Assembly: GCA_903813345.2 (NCBI GenBank)
Contig: CAIIXF020000011.1
Span: 19,391,754 to 19,455,753 of the forward strand
Direction of reading: 5' to 3'
DNA length: 64,000 nucleotides
Source of the DNA: Owenia fusiformis
Taxonomy: Eukaryota > Annelida > Polychaeta > Sabellida > Oweniidae
The notes under the pieces are model-generated. The model did not search any database. It was given only the letters and a program-made list of their open reading frames with translations, and was not told the DNA's origin. This document shows positions 1-12,600 of the stretch, piece after piece (the stretch's first letter is position 1; each line of letters begins with the position of its first letter). Made by a program: the position numbers and the translations under genes.

Positions 1-493
1 GTACAGCAGCTGAGTAACTCGACATTACAGTTATAGCTGTACTGTGTATAACAATGATCATACTTGACTAGTTATCTACATATTGCCTTCTCTTGAGTTT
101 GTTTGACAAAACAGGTTTTTCATTTGTAAAGTCAACCCAAGTGAACTCTTTGAGATTTCAAACTCAGACCATTATGGTATCATTGTAATATGTTGTCTAT
201 ATCTCCTAATGACTGTATAGTGCTGGCTCAGTAAAACTGGCTAATCTGAACACTTTTTGACCAAACTCTAGTGACGTTTAGTTATAACTGCACCCTTGGT
301 GACGACTCATGCTTCGCATTCATTCCTACAGTTTCTTTGCTTTGAGACTTGTTTGTTCAATAATCATGTTTTCACAGAATCTTGCACTTGCAAATACAAT
401 GTACGCCATTTCAGAGTCAGAGATTGGGTACTCTAGCAGTTCACATGATTAGTTATTGAATTCAGTGCAAAACTTCAGATGACCCCTTACACT
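1..493. other. Region downstream of the cryptochrome stop
   Basis: Presumed 3' untranslated and intergenic sequence. I saw no AATAAA or ATTAAA on the minus strand here, so the polyadenylation site is unresolved or lies outside the window. No other feature recognised. Confidence 0.3.
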
Positions 494-621
494 TTACAAG
501 TTCTCAACAGCTTTGCAGAAATCATCTGCAGTACAGGAAGGCAACCCCTTCTCTTGAGATGTCGGTAGCCACATAAATTTTCTCACCTCGTCTGAGTTAG
601 AAGGAGCACATATAGAGGTCA
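494..621 (-). CDS. cry: Cryptochrome exon 12: C-terminal tail with FMW motif
   Basis: Last coding exon, acceptor TTTGCAG, stop TAA at 496-494. It encodes a short tail with [15 protein letters not shown]. In Drosophila CRY the equivalent SNEEEVRQFFWL helix folds back into the flavin pocket and is released by light. Here the aromatic triplet reads Phe-Met-Trp instead of Phe-Phe-Trp, followed by about 25 residues absent from the fly protein. Confidence 0.85.
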
Positions 622-3600
622 CTGCAAATAAAGAAGAAATATGAATGTTCCATACTGTTCTTTCAGTGTATTCCTTCCAATAAATATTAGTACTAACCAA
701 AAATTTCAAAAAGGCCTAAGTTCAGCTTTACTGTCCTGTTAAGAACCCCTATTCTTACTATTGAAAATGGATTCTAGCAATACTATCCCACATGAATATA
801 CTTGTTGAGATTCCATCAACTTGAGTTCTTCTGAGAAAATGAGGATTTCAGCAAGGGTGCATTGATGACGTAACATGGTGATATACATGATGGTATCCCC
901 ATGTTAAGTCATTGTTCAATGAAGTATGTCCCCATGTTAAGCTTTGTTTTCTGTAAATAATGCTGCACAATGGTACAATAGTAATGGAAGATTGGCAACT
1001 TTAAGTGTACTCACCTTTATTTTCATGTGCCTGTTTTACTTTGAGCATCATGTCAGCATTTTTTGCTGCTACCTCTTTATGGTTCACCATTGGCTTTGGA
1101 TAGTCAGTTCCTGGGAGAAAAAAATAAAATCAATGTAATACAAGATCTTAATTTAAAGTTGTTTCGGGTATATAACAGTAGGATATAGAAATTATATGTT
1201 GGGGAAGCAAGAGAATGTCTAAAAATATCCTTTGTAAGCATTATATTTCTTTCGGGATATACTCCATATCCACAACCCATAACCCAACACAACCCTCTTA
1301 CATCCATAAAATAACAACTTCGCTGAATACTCAATAATCATGTTATAATTCCATATATTTAACTTATCACATCTTCAAACAAAACAAGAGAATTCCTAAA
1401 AGGACAAAATACAGACCTATGATGCAGTTTGCCTTTTTCTGAATATTGAGGGGAGATAGCCAAGGACTGAATAAATACCGCAACGGCATATCTCGTAGCT
1501 CTGGAACATAGCGCCTGAAACCAGAAGGCATATTACTACATAATGCATATTCATTATCCTTAAATTAAACAAAAGGTCAAAACTTGACAACCAAAATGCA
1601 ATTATTGTTACCAAGGTAACAGTAAGTAGTTACCAGTTCACAGTTTAAGTTGATAATTAAATAATTTAAAATATGTTCTGTAACACTTAAAGATGTAGCT
1701 TTTGTATGTAGATTCAAGTAAATTATCAGTTTTACATGTACTTAATTTTTGGATATCTAATGATGAAATCAAGATTATTCTTTTCTGTGCAGCTATGGTT
1801 CATAGAACTCATTCATATCTGGTAGAGGTTGTAAACTGACTGACTCAAAGAGAGCTACTTGTTACTAATACCAGGCATTTGGCACTTTAATCTGAAATCA
1901 ACACTGTGACTTACCTGACATCAAGGCTGTGACATCAGACTAATTAAGCGGACATCAAGGTTGTAATTTACCTGGTATTTGGTACATTAATCTGACATCA
2001 AGGCTGTGACTTACCTGACATCAGACTTGTTAAGCTGACATCAAGATTGTTACTTACCAGGCATCTGACTCAATAATCTGACATCAAATTATTACTTACC
2101 AGGCATTTGGTTCATTAATCAGACATCAAAGTTTACCTGACTTACCTGACAAATTCCCCCTTGGAGTCCATTCTCATTCCATATTTAACAGGATCCAGAC
2201 AACTAGGGCATTGAAGAACTTTCTCGAATGCAGAACTGGACACCCACATCCAGTTCCCAGCACACACTGACCAATCAGCATCAAGCATGTATTTCAAGTA
2301 AACCTGGAATTTACCAATTAAAATATTCCTTATTAAAATAATAACACACATAAAAATGGTGGGCATTTTCAAAATGACCACCTTCTACCAAAGTGTCAAA
2401 AAGTGTACCACGCTTATGAGTATTTACATATCAAATATGAACAAAATCGTTTACTTATTTTTAGAGTTATAGTAAAAAATGTAAAATAACACACATTAAA
2501 TGGTGGCTATTTTGGAAAGCAAAAGCATCATAAAACAGTGTGCCATGCTTTAAATATGAGTATCCACATATCAAATATGAACAAAACTGCTCAACTGCTT
2601 TTCAAGTTACAGCAAAATCGTAGTTTAGTTTTAGTTCGGATCTCTTGTGTTAACCCTAATGCTCCCGGATGTGCTTTAAAGTGTGATGCTACTATAAATT
2701 CTTATATAGACTTTAAGTAATGTCAAATTGATTATTTATTGATACCATTTCGGCAGTCTTAATATACAAACTGGAGGAGTGTCATAAAATCAAAAAATAT
2801 ATTGCCATTATTGCTGTTTTATGACAACAATGCCTAATAACTAGAGAAATGGGAATTAGAAGAATCATTAGCATATTTGGAGCAGCTGAAGTACCCCACA
2901 TGATAGAGATTGTAAAGAAATAAAGTGAAAGGTCTTTTCAGTTGATATAAGTTTCAAAACTTTTCAAAAATATTTATTTTATTCTTGATTTTAAACCTTC
3001 AAAGATGAAGTATTCCACCATTTCAAATCAGGAGGATAAGGGTTAAAACCTTTTCATAATTGGTAATTATTATACCTAATGGATGACCTTCAATATCGCA
3101 AGAGCAAAACCAGACTGCAACAGTTGAAACATAGATAGCAGACTTTTTTGGTACTCAAAAAAGAACATAATTGTCTTTCTACTGATTTTCTTGGTTTCTA
3201 AGAAAAATTCTGCTATCTTTGAATTTAAAGCAAGGCATCTTATTAACGTTAAGTGGACTGCTTACAAAAAAGGTGCAACTTTTAGCAAGTATTCTTAATG
3301 AGGTCATTGAAACTGAAATGACGGCACTGGTTAGTGTTCAAAACAATATAAATTGTGTTTATCAAGTTCAAACCACTTCTCTGCATCTCGAAATCCTATA
3401 AATTACCATACTTTAAGCCACGAAATATGATTCACTTTTCTCTTACAAGCCATCTTAAACATACAAAATAACCTGCATTAGATCGTGGAATTTGTTAAAT
3501 ACGGGAGCAAGAAGACAACAATTTTAAACGAGGATTAGACTATTTACAGGTAATTTGAAATATTCAAAAATTATTGTCGCAGAAGGATCACTAGATCAGG

Positions 3601-6600
3601 TCTGTTGGTATCAGTGTTTTTCAAGAGATAAAGGAAAAGAGAAGTCATTTATAAAACAACAAAATGGATGTCCTTCCAAAAAGTGTTGTTTTTAATTTTG
3701 GTCTAATAGCATTCGTTCATTCATATATTAAAGGCCACATGTAAAGTTTGAACATAACCATTCAAACTTAAAAAATGAACTTTCATAATAATCATTCAAT
3801 ACTGTTTCTTATTCAACAGATTACACATCATGTTTCATCAAAGGATTTGATTGATTATCATGTGCAACTAATTATCCCATCGAACGAAGTTCGGAGGGAT
3901 ATAGGGAACGCCTCCGTCCGTCCGTCCGTCCGTACGTACGTCCGTCCGTATTCTCCGCAAAGAGGGTAAACTAAGATGACAAATCAGCATAAGACCAACA
4001 GTAAGGGGAAGGGGAGAGTTTTCCGGCCGGATCAAAACGTTTAACCCACCTATGCGCAGTCTCAAGTCTGTGGACCCTGAAGAAAGATAAGTAACATCTC
4101 AATCAAATCAAGACAAAGAAAGAAGAAAATGAATGAAGAAACCAATGCAGCAACAACAAATGACGTCCGTCTGTCCGTCCGTCCGTCCGGGCAATAACTC
4201 AAATACCGTTGGCCCGATTTTGTTCATATTTTGTACACATATACCCTATGGGGGTAGGAGTTCTGCTCGAAAGCCAATTTTCAAAATGGCCACTCATTTC
4301 AAAATGGCGGCCATTTTAGTGCCGATTTTACAATAATTTAGGTGTAATATGTAAAACTGTAATAGCAATATGTTTTTAGTGTAAAAAAATTATAAAGGAC
4401 ATTAATAAAGCTACAAATGTAGATATTAAAAAACCACATGGCAGCCATCTTGAAAAATGGCGGCCTTAACTCGTTAATTTACGATTTTTGCTGTAACTCG
4501 AAAAGTAGTGGAGCGATTTTGTTCATATTTGGTATGTGAATACTATAAACATTGCACATTGTCTAAAGACACTTTGGGTAGAAGGCGGCCATTTTGAAAA
4601 ATGGCCGCCATTTTAACGTATTTTACTATAACTCGAAAAGTAGTGGAGCGATTTTGTTCATATTTGGTATGTGAATACTATAAGCATGGCACACTGTCCT
4701 ATGACACTTTTGGTACAAGGCGGCCATTTTGAAAAAAAAATTTGAAAAATGGCCGCCATTTTAATGTATTTTACTATAACTCGAAAAGTAGTGGAGCGAT
4801 TTTGTTCATATTTGGTATGTGAATACTATAAGCATGGCACACTGTCCTATGACACTTTTGGTACAAGGCGGCCATTTTTTTTTTGTAAAATGGCTGCCAT
4901 TTTAAAGTATTTTACTATAACTCTAAAAGTAGTGGAGCGATTTTGTTTATATTTGGTATGTGAATACTAAAAGCATGGCACACTGTCTAATGACACTTTA
5001 GGTAGTAGGCGGCCATTTTGAAAAATGGCCACCATTTTTACGTTTTTTACTATAACTTGAAAAGTAGTGAAGCGATTTTGTTCATATTTGATATGTGAAT
5101 ACTCACGAGCCTTGCACACTGTCTCATGACAGTTCAGGTAGTAGGCGGACATTTTAAAAAATGGCTGTCATTTTTACATTTTTTACTATAACTCGAAAAG
5201 TAGTAGAGCGATTTTGTTCATATTTGATATGTGAATACTCTAAGCATGGCACATTGTCTAATAAAACTTTGGGGTGTAGTCGGCCATTTTGAAAAATGGC
5301 CACCATTTTTATGTGTGTTATTTTACAAGTACATTGTGTGCGATTTTTCAAAAATTTTATAGGTGGCTACTTAAGAGCATATTATTTCTTCTGATGACAA
5401 CTTGGCTAGTGAGCAACCATTTTGAAAATGGTGGCCTTTCTGGTGTGTTTTTATGATATTTGCTGTATATTTCGTTTGTAAAAATGCCAGCCATTTCTGT
5501 TCGATGGGATTCGCTACGCTTTGGCGTTGCCGTTGTTCTGATTCATTCATTTTTTGTCTTGATATTGTTTGCCTAAATGTAAAACCAAGTTTGATAGATT
5601 TATTGAATGAAACTGTGGGCTTTGAATAATTGAAAGAATATGTTTATATCATTAATTTTTGTTAAAATGATGTAGTGTTCATATATTGTGTTTATATGAT
5701 TTATTCAACGTTTATATGATTCATTTTTTTATATGATCAATTAAATGATAAATTTCATGTCTACATAAATTATTCAATGTTTATATGGTAAACACAACTT
5801 ATATTATGTTTTGTTTGTTGGAAGGTGAAGACAAGATTGGTTCAACATGACAACCCAAGAATACTCCAACTTAACGAATGATATGATGGTTGAAGATGCA
5901 GAACATGGCCCTCCTGAGGTAATCACAAGCCAGAAACCACAACAAATGGAACGCCCAGTGGTATGCAAACCTGTAACTGCCACATACGTAATGGCACCCA
6001 CCACTGTCCAACCAATCAATCCAAACTCCATTGATGGCAATTACAGACCCAGATGGGCTCACAGGAGCGCGCTGATTCTGAGCATTATCATTATGATTTG
6101 TGGCGGGATCATGCTCATTATGAATATAGCCAGCTTGGCCATGGAGATCAGATTCTATTTGCCAGGAACAGGAATCTGGGGTGGCATAGCAATAATGGTC
6201 ATAGGTGGAATTGGAGTGGGTGCATCAAGGAGAAAATCAAAGTGCTTGATCATTGCCGTTATGGTCCTTACTATCATACTAGCTGTAGGGAGTACCACAT
6301 TATTTGCAATTCAGATCACCTATGCCCTGAGTAGCATACCATTAAGAGATCGAGATTATGATTTCTTCGACCGAGACTATGTAATCCGTGGATTTGCTAT
6401 CAGTATAGTGATGGCAATTTGCTTTTTGGTTGCGATTGTGTCTGCTATTGTTGTGTCTGCTCTGACGTGCCGTGCAGTGTGCTGTCAACCCAATTCATTC
6501 ATGGTTCAGGTTGCATATGTACCCCCTGCGGAGTCATGCAACTTGGCTCCAGTTTCTGAGAAGTTAATGGCACAAGGAGGACACAAGGAGGCTGTATTGG

Positions 6601-9600
6601 CTACACCACAACCACAGCTACAGCAACAGTTTATTCAGAAGGAGGGGTTGATGCAGCACTAGAATGTGACCACAATGGAGACTCCCTATATACAGACATT
6701 ACAATAGCTCAAACAGACAATATATAGTAGATATGCAGCTACACCACAAGCTCAGATACAGGCTCCAATATATTCAGAACATGGGGCTGATGCAGCCCTA
6801 GACTACACTCGCCATGGCAACTCCCATATAAGCCTATATACAGACATTACAATAGCTTCAACAGACAATATATATAGATATGCAGCTACAATACAAGCTT
6901 AGATACAGGCTCCAATATATTCAGAACATGGGGCTGATGCAGCCCTAGACTACACTCGCCATGGCAACTCCCATATAAGCCCACATACAGACTGGATCCA
7001 TTACAATAGCTTCAACAGACAATATATATAGATATGCAGCTACACTACAAGCTTAGATACAGGCTCTAATATATTCAGAACCAGGGGCTGATGCAGCTCT
7101 AGACTACATTCGCCATGGCAACTCCCACATAAGCCCATATACAGACTTGGGCCATTATAACAAACTGCTTTAACAGGCATTTTATAGACATGCAACAAAA
7201 TAAGGGTTATCCTTCTATATTAATCACAAGCAACCAAATAATAAGCTTGAAAACTGACTAATTGAGAGTACAGTAAAACCTGTTTATCTGACCGCCTCGA
7301 GAAATCCCAACATCTCTAAATGTGAACGCTTACTTTGTCTTAATTTTTGATCTTTTCATTGACTACCATGTCCAAAAACTTGAAAAACATCTGCCAATCC
7401 TAATACTTATGGTGATCCCAGTGCCTTTTCAAATAGACAGGTTCCACTGTACTAGGCATTGTTGTGCTTGAATCATTTTCTAGCTTTAGTAATATCATGG
7501 GCTTTCAACTAGAAGGGTATGCAACTCTATGTAATAACATGAGACCTTCAAAATGAGCAATGACATGCTTCCCTTTTATGGCAATATTTCAAAAAGTATT
7601 AGATAAATGTATATATTTTAGTATTATTTTGAATAAAAATCAATTTTTAATATGATTTAAGCATAAAATATATTCAATATCATATAAAAGTAAACAAAAG
7701 AGATCAATAAGAATAAGAGTTATCAAGATGTTCTCTTTGAGTATTGCATTGTGGGTAATTATTCAAGAACACATTCCAATAAAAACATAATTTGTGGGAG
7801 AATGTTCACTTTCTGTATTGTCACAATTATGATGAATTCCAATTTTTATTAAATTATCAAGATGTATGTAGAAGATCATGTTTTTATTTTTGAGTTATTT
7901 CTTTTAATCATCAATAAAACGTACAAAATAAGATTTTCTTGGAATGTGTACATTCTCCAATTTTGAAAACCCATGGCAATGTTTATGTATGAAATATGGG
8001 AAGTTGCCTACCCTTCTAGTTGAAAGCCCATGGTAATATATGACATAATTTGATAATTGCCAGTAAAATTGTATATACTACAAAATTGATATGCTAAATT
8101 TCATTTTAGTTACAACTAGATAACAACAAAGCCAAATCGTTGCAAATCCCTTTCGAACAGTCATGACTGCCATTTTTACAAAATCCTTCTTCTACTTTTT
8201 CAATAATAACAGTAATAGCATAAATCGTAAAATAACACACATAAAAATGGCAACCATGAATGGATGGATGGAGGCGTTCCCTATATCCATCTGAACTTTG
8301 TTTGATGGGATAATGATGGTGAGAAACAAAAGATTTACCTTAAGCCCCTCCTCCCAGCTAATCCAGAGGTCACCACGTGTCAGGAAACATGACGTAGCGT
8401 GACGTCCTACATGGTGAACCCATCCTTCTTGTAACATCTGCCTCTGACACGCATCAATGAAGGGGAATCCTGTTTGGCCCTGAAAAAACAAATGAATTAC
8501 GTCAATGGGATAATAGGGAGTTTAAGCTTGCATTTACAATCGAAACGCCAATCTATACGTATGTCCAGTGGCCCATACGAAAGCATCGCTTCAATATTTC
8601 TGTTCATGTTTATGTTGTGAAAAAAATTGCAAGCTTAAACTCCCTACTGTCAATGGGAGCATCCATATCCCATACCAATATGCACATGTATATCTACATG
8701 TGTAGATCAGCCACCATATTATCATGCAACACTTACACTTGTATACTAGACCAGTAAAATGCAGATCAGTACTTGATGATAGAAACAGTTGGTGGTGGAC
8801 AATATTATTTTAAAGTACACTATATGTCATATGCTTTCAAGGAAAAATTCTGAACTTGATTGACTGGATGGAAACATTATTTACATAGCAGGCCTGTAGC
8901 CAGGGGGTGTTTGAGCGACCCCCCGCCACGCCCCCCCCCCCCCGGCCAAAATTCTTTCAAAATCATGCAGTTTTTCACCATTCTGAGCACTTTTTAAGTT
9001 GTCAAAATGGAACCCCCTGGAATTTGAACCCCCCTGGAATTTTTCAAAAAGTGAACTCCCTTGGCAAATCCTGGCTACGGGCCTGCATAGTATACGATGG
9101 TTAATATTATTCAGAACTTTAATGCTTTTTTGAATTGTTTAATGTACATATGTACAATCAGAAACGTACCTGCTCCCATAGTTTCAAATGTTCCTTGTTC
9201 TCATACCAAGGAATGTCAAGACAAATAGGGTTGGGGGCCATTTTGTCATAGTCCTTGTTTCCAACAGACATTGTGTAGAAAAATTCCCGCCACACTAACT
9301 GACCTGTCAACTGAGTTGGAGAATCTTCTTTACGAACCTAAATAAAATTTAAAAATAATGAAAGATGACATATTTTGCATCATAATGGCCTAGTCACATA
9401 GCCCGGCCGATGAGGTTACGATGAGCCAGCGATGCAATTTTCACTGAACTCGGCCGAACACCGGCCGGACACCGGCCGGACATCCGTGGCGTTTGTTGCT
9501 TAAAACCGCTTCGGTGGTAGCTCGGTGAAATTTTAACTTCGGAGTTGAAGGTCAAGGTCATAATGGCTGTGACAAAGAAAAATATTTTCTGTGCAGATAT

Positions 9601-12600
9601 TTTTGAATAACTCATTACTGACGAGTGTTTTCACACTGTTAGAAGGATATTTGGATATATAAACATGTATACCAGGCAGGTGATATAAAATTTATACACA
9701 TATATAGTGGATTAATGCCAAAAATGAGTTTGAAGTTAGGAAAAATAAATGGATGTGAAAATAAAAGTGCAATATGACTTGCCAACCCAGTTATACAAAT
9801 GTAAACAAAGCCAGTAAATACTCAAGATCTATTTCAATGGATTATAATAACATGTGAATATATACTCGTATGAGACATGTACACAATCGTTGGTCTGCCC
9901 ACTGATCATAAATCTGATATCACTGACTATGGCGGAGGCTTCAAAAAGGAAAAAACGTAATAGACAAAGAACTCAATCATCTGAATTTCTACATCTTGAA
10001 TATACAAATAAATCAACACAATCAAATGATATGGAACTAAAAACAGAATTACAACTCCTCAAAGAACAGTTTGCTGCTTTTGTGGAAAGTTCTGAATCCG
10101 AACTAAATGATCTTAAATCTACCATTGAAGAACAATCATTGGAGATTGAATCTTTAAAATTAGACAATAATGATGTTAGATCACGATTACAGGTTGCAGA
10201 AGGACGCGTTGAACGTCTTGAAAAAGAACAGATTGATGTCACTAACGATTTAGTATCCCTACAAGACCGGTCAATGAGAGACAATTTACTATTCTCCAAA
10301 ATCAATGAAGTGAAAGATGAAACCGCAACACAGACTAGGGGTATTTTGAATGAATTTCTCAAAACAAAGCTGAAAATTGAAACCCAAATTGGAATAGACC
10401 GTGTCCACAGAATCGGCCAACAACGAGATGATCTCTACCCTAGAGCTATCGTGGCAAAGTTTAATCCCTACAGTGGTAAAGAATTGATAATGTCAAAGGT
10501 CCATCATTTAAAGGGGACTGGTATGTTTATCAGTGAACAACACCCTAAACCAATTCAAGAAAAGAAGAGATACATGCAGGAGACAAGGAAAGCCCTATCA
10601 ACATCAAATCCTAATACCAGGTGTACCATTGTGAAAGATAAAATGTATCTCAACGGGAGACAGGCATTTCCGATCCCTGTTCCAGTCTCTGACAGTGACA
10701 TTGTCCAAGATACCCTGGATTCTAAAGTCAGAAATGGGCCCATGGTTCAATCTACAGTGGGAGTGAAATATCAAGTTCATATTGCTGACGTAGACAATGT
10801 AAGTAAAGTGAAACCAAGTCTTCTTAAATCCTATATGGATCCTTTCGTTACAAAAGCCACTTCAAACAGTTATGCCTATGCAATCAAACAGGGCTCTGAG
10901 GTTTATTATGACTTCGAGGATGATGGTAATGTTGGCATGAGCCGAACAATAAGACAACTTTTGGCAGAAAAAGATCTTACTAATGTATTGGTGTCAATCT
11001 CTACATGGAACAATGGAAAATTTGATAGTGAAAAATGGAAAGTTGTCAAAAAGATGATCTCAGAGAAGTTAGATGTCAATTAGTACACTTCTCTTCTGAA
11101 ACTATACTTGTAAGATGCAAGTCAATATTATGTAACCTACACTGGCTATGAACTGTTTGAGAACTTTACTCTATTATTCACCTGATAACTTACTAACCTA
11201 TTTTGGCTTGCTAATTTCCCTATAACTGTTTTACACTTATAGACTAGACTAATTTGAGGTAGGGTAAACCCAATACCTAGCATTTTGAACTTCTACTTAA
11301 ATTTTGACAGTGAATATCAACACTTCAAGCCAGTGTTTTGTTTAGTTTTCTGCCTATTTGGAATGACCAGTTAGGCTGTTCATTTGATTGAAACTTTTAT
11401 AAAGTCAATCCATTGTTTTTTTTTGTTTTTTTAATATAAAAAGTTGTACATACATGCAATCACTTACATACAGCCAAATCCCAGTGTTCTGCATCATGTG
11501 CAGAATACTGTGATAGGGCTGATAGTGAGAAAAATTGTTTCCTTCAATTAACTGTACAGGGCTGTTTGGGTAATTGCTGCAAACAAAGTTTTCATTCTTC
11601 TTTGCCTAGACATAAAATACACAATAACACATTGGCTGAGTTGAAAACCAAGTTTTCATTCTACAATTTAGAATTTGTGTTCTATACCATACTTTACACC
11701 TCGTTACAAAATAACATGACATCATCTTAAGAATAAGCAAATGGCTTGCGGTCGCTTTATTCGTATGTAAATGAATGGGAAGGATAAGTACAATATAAGT
11801 ACACATGGAATGCATATACTAAGTACAATATTTGTATAAATGGAATGCACAAAACAGTTAAGTTTATTTGAGAAAAGTGTTGTACAATTTTTATAACACA
11901 GATTGTTGCATCGGATTTATATTTACCAAAAAGGGTGTGAATATTCTTACATAGTTTATGAAAAATGAAAACACCGATTGATTTTGGGGTCCTTCACACC
12001 ATTAAAACCTAACAATTAGGAAAGGTATGGAATTACCCCTCCACCTATCGGCATTTGTTAACAGTTTTATTCTGTGAAGTGTTCATGCATAGGCGACCAA
12101 AGCCAGAATGATCCTAAATATCCAGCAATCAACCATAATAACAATACAACTCGCTCACTCAGAAACAAACACATGCATGAAACTACACGCCAATCTGATT
12201 GGTAACCGAGTTCACAAGTACACAATAGAAAATATTTATGTTCTAATTCATTACACTCAACCGAACATAAATGATTATTCTATACCATACTTTACACCTC
12301 GTTACAAAATAACATGACATCATCTTAAGAATAAGCAAATGGCTTGCGGTCGCTTTACAGAAAAACTAGAGAAAGAAGTAATGCTATTTATGATATTTTG
12401 TTTATTTATAAACCCAAGTTCAATGTTACACCTAATTTGTGTATTAAATCGTCTTTAACGTAACCATCTTTGGCGGATTCAGATTTCCAACGTCCATGAC
12501 GTTTAAAATTACGATCTAAAACAGAACCATTGGCTGCAGCAGTTGCACCGCCTGAACGTAACGAATGAACGCCAAATAAATTTGGATCAAGACCAATGGT

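Noticed and set aside
5871-6334. Other-frame open frames over the CD20-like gene
   Set aside because: The 271-codon frame has clear membrane topology; the others are shadows.
8907-9104. 65-codon proline-rich frame
   Set aside because: It lies inside a MITE; the proline run is the C-tract.
9854-9928. Upstream extension of LINE ORF1
   Set aside because: The extra codons begin without ATG; the Met at 9929 precedes the basic N-terminus and fits ORF1 proteins.
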